A stretch of 64,000 bases of DNA from Gliomastix tumulicola (Eukaryota > Ascomycota > Sordariomycetes > Hypocreales > Bionectriaceae), in the NCBI GenBank assembly GCA_001599755.1, contig BCHX01000002.1, positions 5,066,330 through 5,130,329 on the forward strand. The letters are read 5' to 3'. Positions within the stretch are counted from its first letter, which is position 1. Every line of letters begins with the position of its first letter. The notes below the pieces were generated by a model. The model was not told the DNA's origin, did not search any database, and saw only the letters and a program-made list of their open reading frames with translations. The position numbers and the translations under genes are program-made. This document shows, piece by piece, positions 40,305 through 51,071 of this stretch.

Positions 40305-42938
40305 ATGCATAACTGGCACGAGAAGGACTGCGCAAAGCCCGATGTGCGACTGCCGTCCGACGGGATTCTCCGTTGCGCGGAGTGTCTGGCCTCGCTCGAC
40401 GTGGCGCAAGTCGTCGCGGCGGATGCGGCTGCGGGCTCCTCCGTGCTGGATATCCCGCCGGATCAGAAGCTGGGGGAGATGCGTCTCTGGTGGCCGCCGT
40501 CTGTGCGCTATCACTCTACGTCGGCGCTCGCGAATGATGATGCAAATAATAATAAAGAAGCGCCTGCTCAACAGGCAGCGTCGTCGGCGGACCGGGAGCG
40601 CTCCTTGCCAGCGTACTCGCGGCGTCTGGAGTCCAACGAGATCAGACTCATTTGCATCCCGTCCGCGGCGCCCGCGGACCCGGTGCACCTGACGCTCGAG
40701 ATCTACAGCCTCGACGACTGCCCCGAGTACGAGACGGTGTCGTACACGTGGGCGGGCGAGGACGGCGACGGACGGCCCAGCAAGCCCGTCTTCGTGGGCC
40801 CGCACTGGGACGTCCTCGCGCAGACGCGCAACTGCTGGGAGATGCTGCGCTTCATGCGGCCGTGGCGCGGGGCGCGCATGCTCTGGGTCGACGCCGTGTG
40901 CATCAACCAGGACGACACGGCCGAGCGCAACAGCCAGGTCGCGAATATGGGGGCCATCTACTCGGCGTGCAGTCGCGTCGTCGTCTATCTGGGGCCGGAC
41001 ATCGCGGTGCCGCTGCACGGGAGGCATCCGCGGCGACGGAGGCTGCATGAGCTGCAGACGGGGGCTGTTACTCCGAAGTTCGGCTCGGAGGCGCCGCCGC
41101 CGTGTGACCTCCCGCAGCTGCTGAAGCGGCGGTACTTCTCGCGGATCTGGGTCATACAGGAGCTTCTACTGTCCCCGAGAGTCGTCATCCGCATCGGCGA
41201 CGTCGACTTCTCGGCCGATCCTGCGATGCTGACGCACTTCTCGACGGCCCTCCCGGACTGGAACTGGGACAAGACGCGCGCGCCGTGGGTGCGGCACATG
41301 GCGCAGTCCGGCTCGAGCATCAAGACGTTCAGAGACGTCATGCTGCTGTCGACGTTCTCGCAGGCGACGGACCCGCGAGACCGCCTCTTCGGCCTGCTGG
41401 GCATCATGTCCGGGCTCTCGGGGCTGCTGGACAAAGACCCCGACGCGCCGGAGCTCTCCCCCGAGGACATCTACGCCGACTACAGCCTCTCCTGCCAGCA
41501 CGTCTTCATCGGCCTGTTCGCGTACTGCCTCCTGAACATGCGGCGTCCGCAGATCTTCTACCACGCCGCCTGCCGACGGGCACGGGCACTCGGCCTCCCG
41601 TCGTGGACGCCGGACTGGAAGTCGACGACGACGTGGTCCATCATGTTCCGGGCCCCCAACTTCCGCAGCGCCGAGGTCTTCGACAGCGTCAGGGACATGA
41701 TCAGGGAGAAACAACACGCGGCCGTCGATCCAGCCGCAGGGAAACACGGCCGGGAACCGGACTACAGCCTGTACGAGATCTACGGGCCGGGCGACCCTCA
41801 TATCGAGAAGTATGCCAGCTGGTACGATGGCGCATACGTCGACTTCACCTCGGGAGCGATGTACGTCAATGCGACTCACTTTGCGACTCTGTCTCACCCT
41901 ATCGAGAAGATCGGCACCCTCCGCGGCTTCAGCGTCTTCGAGATGAAGGCGAGCCGGGTCGCTCTGTACATCATCTCGGAGCACACCCTGCAGCACGACG
42001 GCCCCGACTGGGACGTCTTTGTCCTGAATGTCCCCGACCGCCCCAAGATCTACCTCGTCCTCGAGGCCCTGGACAAGGTCGGCAAGTACAGGCTCATCTC
42101 GGCGTGTCCCTTTGTGCTTGTCCGCGTCCCCCGCACAGACGGACGGGGTGAGGTGCCCCGGATGCTGCCTCTGCCCTTTGAACTCGTCCAGAACAGTCTC
42201 CACAAGGTTCTTGAGGAGATGGACGTCCAGCTCGATACTGACTGGCACCCGGCCGACTTCTACACCAACATCCAGCTGTTCCCGGGCGCGACCACCCTGC
42301 GCGAATATCTCCCGTTCTTCCTCGATATCTACGACTCGCCACCCGACATTGGGGGCGACGACCTTGCCAATCTCTACATGCCCGTCCTTGACCAGAAGCT
42401 GCTGCCCCGGATCAAGGACGGCTGGATCATCTTCACCGTCTCCGTGTCGTGGGAGAAGCACGCCAACCTCCAGGACGCGCGCTGGGCCGACATCATCGGG
42501 CTCCCGCACACGCACCACAGCTGGGAGTACACCGTGGAGACGGACGCCCTCCACGACGACGACGCCGCGACGCTCTGGGACGACGGCTGGGTGTCGGCGG
42601 CCTCGTACGAGCGCATCGTCGGCGGCCGGAAGCGGCTCTCCAGCAGCAGCAGCAGCCCGAGCCGGCCCGTCCACGTGCGGTATCCCCTCGCGAGGGTGCA
42701 GTCGTCGCTCGCGCACGCGCGGGTCTACCACAAGGGCGTCTTTGGCGTGCTGCACCGGCTCGCGCACACGGCCGACATGTCCGGCGAGAGCCTGCAGTCG
42801 ATGCTCGAGCGGGAGCGGAAGTCTGAGGATGGCTTCGCGGGGTGTCCGGCCGGCGGGACGATCCAGTCGATGCGCATGGTTGATTTGTGGACGCAGCTGG
42901 GCACCGACGGATCGACGGGGAGAATCGGCATCGCCTAG
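40305..42938 (+). CDS. HET-domain protein, 877 aa
   Basis: Intronless frame from the ATG at 40305. The HET domain starts after about 120 residues: IRLICIPSAAPADPVHLTLE, then CPEYETVSYTWAGEDGDG, ARMLWVDAVCINQDDTAERN with SQVANMGAIYSACSRVVVYLG, and RYFSRIWVIQELLLSP. This is the full order of HET blocks. An ATDPRDRLFGLLGI segment follows (about 41360-41405), common in this HET subclass. The ~500-residue C-terminal part is unassigned; a short Ser run (42639-42656) occurs in it. The N-terminal 110 residues contain CAECLASL and CAKPD but no clear zinc finger. It ends 24 bp from the stop codon of the convergent HET gene. Confidence 0.9.
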   Translation: MHNWHEKDCAKPDVRLPSDGILRCAECLASLDVAQVVAADAAAGSSVLDIPPDQKLGEMRLWWPPSVRYHSTSALANDDANNNKEAPAQQAASSADRERSLPAYSRRLESNEIRLICIPSAAPADPVHLTLEIYSLDDCPEYETVSYTWAGEDGDGRPSKPVFVGPHWDVLAQTRNCWEMLRFMRPWRGARMLWVDAVCINQDDTAERNSQVANMGAIYSACSRVVVYLGPDIAVPLHGRHPRRRRLHELQTGAVTPKFGSEAPPPCDLPQLLKRRYFSRIWVIQELLLSPRVVIRIGDVDFSADPAMLTHFSTALPDWNWDKTRAPWVRHMAQSGSSIKTFRDVMLLSTFSQATDPRDRLFGLLGIMSGLSGLLDKDPDAPELSPEDIYADYSLSCQHVFIGLFAYCLLNMRRPQIFYHAACRRARALGLPSWTPDWKSTTTWSIMFRAPNFRSAEVFDSVRDMIREKQHAAVDPAAGKHGREPDYSLYEIYGPGDPHIEKYASWYDGAYVDFTSGAMYVNATHFATLSHPIEKIGTLRGFSVFEMKASRVALYIISEHTLQHDGPDWDVFVLNVPDRPKIYLVLEALDKVGKYRLISACPFVLVRVPRTDGRGEVPRMLPLPFELVQNSLHKVLEEMDVQLDTDWHPADFYTNIQLFPGATTLREYLPFFLDIYDSPPDIGGDDLANLYMPVLDQKLLPRIKDGWIIFTVSVSWEKHANLQDARWADIIGLPHTHHSWEYTVETDALHDDDAATLWDDGWVSAASYERIVGGRKRLSSSSSSPSRPVHVRYPLARVQSSLAHARVYHKGVFGVLHRLAHTADMSGESLQSMLERERKSEDGFAGCPAGGTIQSMRMVDLWTQLGTDGSTGRIGIA

Positions 42939-42962
42939 ATAGACGCTGTCTTTGACTTGACT

Positions 42963-45035
42963 CTACTGCATCCATCTTGGCCAGGGGATCACAAGGTCCC
43001 GCTGGTGGTACGCGTTGAAGAACCACAGCCCGTTGAGCCACCGCTTCGGCACAATCTGCCTCCCCGCCGACACAAACGACACCTCGAGCGACGCCACCCG
43101 CGTGTTCTTCCTCGCCAGCTTGGCCCCGCGGTCCTTGAACTCGTGGTCCGTCTCCGTCGCCGTGAACACAAACGACACGCCCGGCGCAAACGCGGCATCG
43201 TCGTCCGGCACGAACACGCCCAGCCACGGCGTCCACGTCCCCGGGCTGTGCACGCGCGCCATCCACAGCGGCTTGCCCTCGGCGAGCCGCCGGCACACGG
43301 CCTTGGCCATCATGAGCTGCATGTGCAGCATCTGCCAGTACTGCGCCTCGCCGTTGGCGCTGCGGCTCTCGGCGTAGTCGCGCAGCAGGCCGTGGAGGGC
43401 GTCGCCGCCCTGCCGGCGGAGCGTCTCGAGGTGGCGCGCGAGCGTCTGCAGGAGGCTCTTCTCGGCGTCGTGGAGGGAGCGCATGTTGTTGGCGTCGACG
43501 GTGTCGAGGTAGTGCTGGCGAAGGGCGTCGGGGATGGGCGTCGTGACGCGCTTGTCGAGGCGCGCGAGGACGCCCTTCACTTCGAGGCCGGCGGCGACCA
43601 TCTTGACGGGCGGGAGGCGGCAGGCTTTGATGAAGATGAGGGCGCCGGCGAGGATCGGCGGCTCGATGTGTAGCTTGGCGATCCGTAGACACTCGAATAC
43701 GGTGTGGCGTAGGACGTCCTCTTTTGCTACGTCGTGCCGCACAATCTCCCCGTTCATGACGAACATTGTCAAGATGGCGATGCTGAGGCTCTCCTGGGTG
43801 TCGTCCAGCACCTTGGAGCTGAGACGCGCAACGTACCGGCAGCAGTTGGCCGCGATGGCGAGGATGTCCGAGGGGACGGTGATGCCTCTTGTGCTGATGT
43901 CCTCGAAGATGGCGGGCGACATGGCACGCACGACGGAGCTGGGGCCGAGAGACACCCTGCTTCGGTAGAGATACGTGTACCGTCTCGCGTGCTTGAGGAT
44001 CTCGTCGCAGCGCTTGCGTACCGTCTCGTCTGCGTTCTGTCCGAGGGCGAGGCAGAAGTTTGTCACCTCGGAGCGGAAGTTGAGTGCGTGCACGTGGATC
44101 TCGCCCGTCGTCTTCCCGTACAGATCGACGCCTTCCTCGCCGATGAAGGATCCGTCTGAGCGGTCGACGGAGCTGGGCAGCAGGAGGATCATGTGGCGGG
44201 ACGCGAGAAACTCTTCTTGGAAGATCCAGGCACGGTGCCACCAGTTGTCACTCAGGATCATTTCGATCATATCCAGGGCCTCAAGCGCCTCCTCAACGGG
44301 GACGAGAAGCCTAGGCTCGTCGTTGTTGCTCTCGGCATACTTGGAGTCGAGGACCTTGCGCAAGACTGTCAACTCATGCACCGTATCAATCCGCACAAAC
44401 AGGATCCCCAGCGAGCAGCCGACCGTCCTCGACGTCCCGCCCTCGACGGGGACGACCCGCCCGCTGTACTGATACACCAGATCCATCTAGTGCACCGCCA
44501 TCTCCTTCTCATCGCCCGCCCCGTCCTGGTTGATGCAGACCTTGTCGATCCAGAAGGGGGTGTGCAGGTACTCCGGGTTGCACCGCTTGAAGTTGAGGAT
44601 GCGGTCCAGCACGATGTCCGGCGGCATGATGACGCCCGGCGGCTGCTCGGGGGCGAAGCGGTACTTGCCCGACACGGTGTCGTAGCCCGGGAGCGACCAC
44701 GGGCAGGAGATGGCGATGTACTCGTCCGAGTAGTGGTGGCGGAGGTCGATGGACTGCTGCTGGTCGGGATTGGGGCTGTCTTCTTTCATGTCGACTTGGA
44801 CGCAGAGGCGCATGGCTGTCTTCTGTGCCACGAGGCCTGCTCGGCGTCGGACGTCAAGGATCCGGGTGCTGAGGGGCTGTGCGGACGCCGCGCGGACGTC
44901 CTGGAGGGAGGATGTCGAGTCGTCTTCCATTTTGATCGCTAGGACGGGAACGTCTTCGTCATTCTGGTCTGTATTGGATGCCATGACGCTGGGCCGTGGT
45001 GTGTTAATGAAGTGTTCGTGAGCTGAATGAGCCAT
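42963..45035 (-). pseudogene. HET-domain gene interrupted by one in-frame TAG
   Basis: On the minus strand an open frame from ATG 45035 (alternative ATG 44984) runs 182 codons, meets TAG at 44489-44487, and continues in the same frame for another 507 codons to a stop at 42965-42963. Both halves belong together: the first ends FWIDKVCINQDGAGDEKEMA, the HET W-I-D-x-x-C-I-N-Q block, and the second starts with MDLVYQYSGRVVPV, the next block, then WWHRAWIFQEEFLASRHM, the R-x-W-x-x-Q-E block. An intron cannot sensibly remove the stop: the only candidate (54 nt from a GTCTGC donor) would delete the conserved CINQ block. So it is a nonsense allele, a sequencing error, or a readthrough gene. It would encode about 690 residues if uninterrupted. 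Confidence 0.8.
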
Positions 45036-45734
45036 TTCAGCCGCAGAGCCCAGGATTCAGCCCCGTCGTACGACTGCGGGCGTGGCTCGGCGGGAATTGG
45101 CCGATCGTGATTCGCCCAGGCGCTGCGCCTCATCGGAGTGCCTTGGCCGAGGGAGGCTTTATGCGGCTTGATACTGAGATTGATACAATTTTAAAGTAGA
45201 CAGTATGTTGATAAATGGGAGTATTGATTTAATATCTGAATTGAGACTTGGGTGGTATGCACAAGACAAGATTCGCTGACTGTTCCTCGCCTCGAATGTT
45301 TCTACAGATGGTGAAAGAGCCCTGAATCATGATGCTCTGGCTATCTTTATATGAGAGTATTGGAAATTAATAGACATGAATGCTGTCAATGAGGGAATTC
45401 CGAGCGTATGATCACCGTCTTTGGCTGCACCTTGTCGCGCCGAATAGCTGGCTCTATGGCTTCACCAGCTTGCCTCTAGCTCTGGCTACGAGTGAAATTA
45501 TTGAGAATGACCTAGGGAAGGTAACCTGGACGCTGTTGCCATATGAACACCGTAAACCCAATTGCGTTGTTGACATCGCAATGGGAAAGCGCACAGTCAA
45601 GTGAGATTCACCTCCCGAATCCTACGCCTCTCAACTCTCCACGAGGTGCACTCATACATCTCCTATACGAAGCGATCCCCTTTACATCTGATAGCATCAA
45701 GGCAATAAATACTAGCTCCCTCCCACTCGCACTT
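45036..45734. other. Divergent intergenic region between two stop-interrupted genes
   Basis: 700 bp. From about 45170 to 45720 it is clearly more AT-rich than flanking sequence. No gene supported. Confidence 0.5.
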
Positions 45735-46964
45735 ATGGCTACCCCGTGGAACTCCCCCAAGATCAAGCGCAGGCGCCGAGTCGAGGAGGACAAGCCTGAG
45801 TCCGACAAGGCGTCCTCTCAAGGCACACCGCCCAACAGCCCAGACGGAGCCGAGGAGGACCCCGTCATTACAGAATCACCACCCGAAGAAGACCCCTCCC
45901 CCGAAGCGAACCCCCCAGAGGTCCAATTCCCCGCCTTCGTCCAGTTCCTCTACAAGACCAGCCGCCTCCGCGCCTCCGTCGTCGCCTTCTCCCCGGACAA
46001 CCGCCTCATGGCCATCGGCTACACCGTCGCCGGCCTCATCAGCACCAGGATCGAGCTCTGGGAGCTCCGCGACGGCGCCTTCACCCGCACCTGGCAGGCC
46101 TCCAGGTCCGAGGACGCCGTCACCGCCCTCCAGTTCTCGCCCGACGGCTAGCTGCTCGCGGGCCTGCACCGCTCCGGCGACCTGTGCCTGTGGCGGATCC
46201 GATCCCCGCAGGACGTCCCCCGGATCTGCATCGCGCGCATCCACCGCGTTGCGGGCGGGAAATCCATCTCCTTCTCGCTCGACAGCCGGTACGTCGCCTT
46301 CAGCGGCGTGTTCTCGCTCGTCGTGGAGCTGGACGTGGACAAGATGGTGGTCGACGCGACGTTCTTCGGCGCGACGAATATGTGCTTCTCGCCGCGCTCG
46401 ATGACGCACGCGGCCGTGCTGCGGAACAAAATCGTCTTTCATCAGGCGGCGATTGAGGATGAGGACACGCAGGTGGCGACGCATGAGTTGGAGCACAGGA
46501 TACATGACATTAGCTACTGCCAGCGCGGACGGCGACTCGCCGCTTCGACGAAAAGAAGTATCACCATGCTCGATGTTTCCAACTACGACGCCATAGCAGC
46601 CTTGTTTACCGTGGCGTGCGAACCTGGGCTGAGGACCATGTCGCCGCTGCGGAACGACCTCATGGTCATCGACAGGCAGGATCGCACGATGTCGACCCGC
46701 GACCTCGCAGCGTGCATCCTGCGGGAAGACGGGACGATGGAGACGCTGCAGTGGTGGGAGGGCCAAGGCCACGATTTGCTCGGCGTCTCGCCCAACGGTC
46801 TGTGGCTGGTCATGAATGCCGGGCAAACGGAGGACAGGGGCAACGCCCCGTTTGCGACCATCGTGAGGCTGAGGCATGAGCTGGTACTGAAGGATTCGAT
46901 CCTATGGCGCCGGATGATGGAAATTCAACAGGAGATCGGTCCCGAGCCGGGCAGCGACGGCTAG
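45735..46964 (+). pseudogene. WD40-like beta-propeller gene interrupted by one in-frame TAG
   Basis: ATG at 45735 begins MATPWNSPKIKRRRR. After an acidic, Pro-rich stretch, a WD40-type blade appears (SRLRASVVAFSPDNRLMAIG, then IELWELRDGAFTRTW), and the next starts VTALQFSPDG directly before TAG at 46149-46151. The same frame continues LLAGLHRSGDLCLWRI for 270 residues to 46964. F-S-P-D-G-x-L-L-A-x-G is the consensus start of a WD blade, where x is usually Lys, Gln or Arg, so one base change from AAG or CAG explains the TAG. No plausible GT donor exists close upstream that would splice it out and keep the blade. Later blades are weak. WD40 repeats are common in NLR-type HET proteins, but no NACHT domain is present here. 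Confidence 0.7.
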
Positions 46965-47089
46965 GATGGGGGATTACAGTATGGTAAGCGGGAGTGTTTA
47001 GCGATTTGAGTTGTCTCAGACTTTTAGGCATTTGCCATGGAGTTGGAAACCAAGCGATAACTAGTCAAATTGATCTCTAACTTGTAGCT

Positions 47090-48049
47090 CTATGTCACGT
47101 TCTTTGACGAGTGCCTCCTGTCGCCGCTCCATAACTTCTCTGCGTTGTCTCTGAACAGCTTATCCCGCAGCTCTTGATCATCACCCGTCAAATCGAGAAC
47201 ATGAGAGATCCATGGCTGGATGTCCAAGTCTTCGAATCTGGTGTGTGGCCAATCTGTGGCAATCAGTAGCCTCGAGGGCGCAAGTCTGAAGAGCTCCAGC
47301 GTGATGGGATCCAGATCCTCGTACACCGGCCCCGGGGCGTTTGAGAGGCGGTAAGGCCCTGAGATCTTGGCCCAGGTGTTGCCCTGTTCCAGCAGTCGAG
47401 CAAGGGAAGCGAAACCGTCCAAGTCGTAGGGATCGCCTGGGCATGTGGAGTTTTCAGGGACGCTTGGATTGCCGAGGTGGTCGAATACCACCTGGATATC
47501 GAGAGTTGGGATGATACCCTCCAGTAGGGGGATGTGCTCCATGTTGATGTACAACTGGATGACCCAGCCCAGGTGCCTGATGGCGTCGGCATACGCCCTC
47601 ATGTCCTTCTCAAGCTCCTCAGGATCTGGCGTTTCTGCCGTCGAGGCAAAGTTGAGCCTCACACCTCGCACACCCAGAGCATCCCACTCCAGAAGATCGT
47701 CCTCCGTGACACTGCCGTCCTTAACGTCGAAGACAACGACAGCTCTTCCTCGATCCGGACCGTACGCAGCGAGGGCCTGCAGCATCATCGTATTGTCGGT
47801 GCCGTAGATGGACGGCTGGATGAGCACAACGTGGTCGCAGCCGATACTGTGCTCGAAGATGGCCTGGTCCCAGACGGTGTGAATACCCGGCGTGTAGGGG
47901 CTATCCGGGAGCGGGGGAAAGCGAGATGGATCGGTGACATGGTTGTGAGAGTCCCAGGAGCCGGCCGGTACGCGGGGATCGGGTGATGCGTGGGACAGAG
48001 CTGCATCAGAGGCCATGCCAATGGCGGCAAGCATGGCGAGTGTCTTCAT
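47090..48049 (-). CDS. Secreted amidohydrolase_2 family protein (dicarboxylate-lactonase-like)
   Basis: Start chosen at ATG 48049 (319 aa) because MKTLAMLAAIGMASDAALSH is a good signal peptide; an upstream in-frame extension exists. The TIM-barrel metal-dependent hydrolase pattern is clear: WDSHNHVTDPSRFP (the H-x-H metal site after strand 1), GVRGVRLNF, VVFDHLGNP (strand 6 type His) and LIATDWPHTRF (the catalytic Asp region). This matches the amidohydrolase 2 group that includes 2-pyrone-4,6-dicarboxylate lactonase (LigI), which hydrolyses lactones from aromatic breakdown. Substrate here is unknown. It converges with the WD40-like gene (125 bp between stops) and is divergent from the next HET gene. 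Confidence 0.88.
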   Translation of the reverse strand: MKTLAMLAAIGMASDAALSHASPDPRVPAGSWDSHNHVTDPSRFPPLPDSPYTPGIHTVWDQAIFEHSIGCDHVVLIQPSIYGTDNTMMLQALAAYGPDRGRAVVVFDVKDGSVTEDDLLEWDALGVRGVRLNFASTAETPDPEELEKDMRAYADAIRHLGWVIQLYINMEHIPLLEGIIPTLDIQVVFDHLGNPSVPENSTCPGDPYDLDGFASLARLLEQGNTWAKISGPYRLSNAPGPVYEDLDPITLELFRLAPSRLLIATDWPHTRFEDLDIQPWISHVLDLTGDDQELRDKLFRDNAEKLWSGDRRHSSKNVT

Positions 48050-48769
48050 GATGGATTTGATGTTGCTGTAGACTTTGTAGTAGGGGTGAAACCATCTTGG
48101 AATTGCCGGCGATTTATTCTTCAAGACTCAACAGCAGACCGACCTTGCAGTAAAACCCTGCTCGGAACTTGACCGAGGAGAGATACCCGGTCCTTGGCCT
48201 CCACCGACACGGAGGTTCCCCAGCACAAAAGCCGGCTGGGGAATCTGGGGAAGATCAAGCCACGGTGCACATATTCGACCAGGTGTCGACAATGCATACG
48301 TGCTTCTGTCACTCCGGGGGTATCTGATTGGCGGCGGCACCGGCTATCTCCTGAGCCGGGGTCGGTCTGACGGACGCCAGCTCGATAAGACCTGCCGAGT
48401 ATTCGGGATACTCGCCGGGACGGCCTCCGAGATCACCGGATACCACTCTTGAGCCGCCGGTGTTGGGGCTCAAAGGATCGGGAATGCCCTAAAGAAAACC
48501 CTGGCCCAGGCGCACTGCGTTGGCATAGTAGTAGTAAATGTCGTACCGTCGTGCCGGGAGAAACACCTTGGAGAGATCACACATGGTCGATAGAGGCTCT
48601 AGGCTCACCTGCTTGCTCGGTAACGGCATCTCGTAGTGTCAATAGTCTAATCTCACGTCAGCGTAGATAACAGAGGCCGTCGCGCGCGATTTCAGGGCCA
48701 CTATTAAAAGGGAATCCCGACGCGCGCATCCTTCTGCCCCTCACCTCAAACCTCCACCTCACACCAACC
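48050..48769. other. Divergent intergenic region, amidohydrolase / HET gene
   Basis: 720 bp, no supported gene. CACTATTAAAAGG at about 48700-48712 is a possible TATA-like element about 65 bp upstream of the HET ATG. Confidence 0.4.
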
Positions 48770-50572
48770 ATGAGACTCATCAACACGCAGACGTGGGACT
48801 TCAAAGAGTTCATCTCCGACGACCAGATCCCCCAGTATGCCATCCTGTCGCACACCTGGGATGAGGGCGAGGTCACCTTCCAGCAGTGGGAGGCGAGGGC
48901 CGAGGTCGACATCAGCCACATGCAGGGGTACAAGAAGATCATGGGGTTCGGCGAGATGGCTGCCAGCAGCGGCTTCCAGTGGATCTGGGTTGATACGTAA
49001 TATGCCCCCCAACTCATCCGATGAGCTGCTGTGTTAGCTGAGACCGGCGATAGGTGCTGCATCGACAAGAAAAGCAGCGCAGAGCTGAGCGAGGCCATTA
49101 ATTCCATGTATCGATGGTACGCGTATGCCAAGACATGCTATGCCTACCTCCGAGACGTGTATATCGAGCGTGACCCTGGCCTCAGTATCGAGGTCAAGAT
49201 CCGCCGCTCTCGGTGGTTCACACGCGGTTGGACGCTGCAGGAACTCATAGCCCCCCCGGACTTGTACTTCTACTCGGCGGAGTGGTCCCTCATTGGGAGG
49301 AAGTTCGACCAGGCGCGTCTCATCAGCTCCATTACCGGGATAGACGACGGAGTGCTCAAGGACCCGTCCAAGCTTGAGAGTGTAAGCGTCGCGAGGAAGA
49401 TGTCCTGGGCTTCTAGGCGGCAGACGACTCGCGTCGAAGATATCGCGTACTGTCTTCTCGGCTTGTTTGATGTCAACATGCCGCTCATATACGGTGAGGG
49501 CACCAAGGCCTTCCGGCGGCTTCAGGAGGCCATCATGAGCTCGACGAACGACCAGTCGCTATTCGCATGGGGCACAATCGTGGGGAAGCCTGGGGAGTTG
49601 ACAGAGCGGCCGAAAAATTCGGGCATTGACGCAATTCCGTGGAAGTTGCCCCGCGAGAGACTGCCTCTCATGGGCCTCTTTGCCCGCTCGCCCGTCGACT
49701 TCCAACACTCGGACGATATCTTGCCCGTCGACCACAGCTACACGCACCACCACAACCGGCGAAACCCCCCGGTAATCATCAACAAAGGTGCTCTCGTCTC
49801 CCTCGTGATCTTCCAGAAGTTCCCGTCAGTATTCTACTGGGAGAACCCCCCGATATCGCAGCCTACCGAGCGTGAGATTGCGTTGCTGCTTTGCAAGCAT
49901 CGAGGCCCAAACGCCACTCGACTCGTCGCCCTGGTGCTGCAGCCGTGGGGAGACGACTACTACTCCAGGACGAACGAGCTGCTCCTGGTCGACACATACG
50001 TCAGCCAAACCTATTTCGAGGAGCGCGCCCGACAGCGACATATCCTCCCCTTCCAGCCGTTCGAGCTCCGGAGCGCCGATATCCTGCTCTGGCGGTGGGA
50101 CACGCCCAAGGAGCCCGACTGGAGGCAGAGCACGCACACGCGCAGCGGCCCGGCGTGGCACCTCATGTGGGGGAAGATGGTCCTCCGAATTGAGCACGAT
50201 GCCGCCGGCGACGAGGAGGAGTCGTTCATGTACAAGACGGGCGACGACAAGGGGTTCGCGGTGACGTTGAGAAGGGTGAGGCAGGGGTCGACACGAGACC
50301 TTGGGGATCTCATGGTTGGCGTGTCGCCGATGGAGAGGATAAAGGACAGGAAGGCGAGGGTGAGCGTGATGGGGCATTCGACGGCTGGGAACAAATGGGC
50401 CGCGTCGCATGGGAAGCCTTTTGATACGCCGGCGTTTAGTCGTGTGCTGAGGCAACCGTCCGATACGTGGGATCTCGATGTCGATGGTCTTGCTCGGATT
50501 CAAGTGGAGTGCTCGAGAAAGAAGCTCTATGGGAGGGGAGAGATTGACGTGATAGATCTGTATATGCAGTGA
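48770..50572 (+). CDS. HET-domain protein, HET-E/HET-D type N-terminus
   Basis: Exons 48770-48996 and 49054-50572; 581 aa. It starts directly with MRLINTQTWDFKEF and has the textbook block order: YAILSHTWDEGEVTFQQWE, FQWIWVDTCCIDKKSSAELS (split by the intron inside the Thr codon), EAINSMYRWYAYAKTCYAYL, RWFTRGWTLQELIAPPDLYF, and RVEDIAYCLLGLFDVNMPLI followed by YGEGTKAFRRLQEAIM. This is the HET domain of the HET-E/HET-D class, but there is no NACHT or WD40 part; the C-terminal ~270 residues are unassigned. Such proteins induce cell death when activated by a partner. The nearby WD40-like pseudogene is on the same strand, separated by the amidohydrolase. Confidence 0.94.
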
Positions 50573-51071
50573 TTAGGAGGGATGCTGGTAAAGTGAAGGT
50601 GCACGAGCTGTGCTAGGAGGTCATAGGTGCGGGGGTCGTACCTTCGCCGGTACGTGGACGAACCCGTGACAATTCGATACTCGTTGAGAATGCAACAAAA
50701 CCGACAGGATGCTAAGTGACCGTCGAAAATCTTGTGATATCGTCGCATAGAAATGTGTAATCGGAATATGTGGTGGATATTGGTGGTGGATGCAATGGGA
50801 AGCCCTGGTGACGCTTTTTCTGTATATGGGCTGTCTCCTTCGTGTCTCCCTCCCGCCGCACGGAAAGTTGCATCGCGATTACCCTCGTTTCTAAATGTGG
50901 GACCTCGCGCACCCTCTCACGTGATAAGGCCCTGACCAAATCACCCCAACGTCAACCTTTCGTCGCGCTTCCTTTTACACCTCATTGCACACAATCATCC
51001 CTTTTGCAACCTCAGCACACCGTCTGACATCTCAGCACCGTCGGAGGCTCGGGGTAGCCGTCCCATTCACG
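50573..51071 (+). other. Intergenic, ~500 bp
   Basis: No gene seen; 3' region of the HET gene and upstream of the DUF6606 relic. Confidence 0.5.

Noticed and set aside
41166..42767. 533-codon minus-strand open frame opposite the 877-aa HET gene
   Set aside because: Val/Arg/Gly/Asp-rich antisense shadow typical of GC-rich coding DNA.
42493..44241. 582-codon minus-strand open frame overlapping the interrupted HET gene and the 877-aa HET gene
   Set aside because: Arg/Pro/Ala-rich shadow translation in another frame; the HET frames have conserved blocks and this one has none.
44487..44540. A 54-nt intron (GTCTGC..CTAG, minus strand) that would remove the TAG in the HET gene
   Set aside because: It would delete the conserved C-I-N-Q block, has no branch site, and has a weak donor.
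46104..46151. Short introns ending at the TAG of the WD40-like gene
   Set aside because: Candidates of 33 or 46 nt are too short, lose the FSPDG blade start or break the frame.
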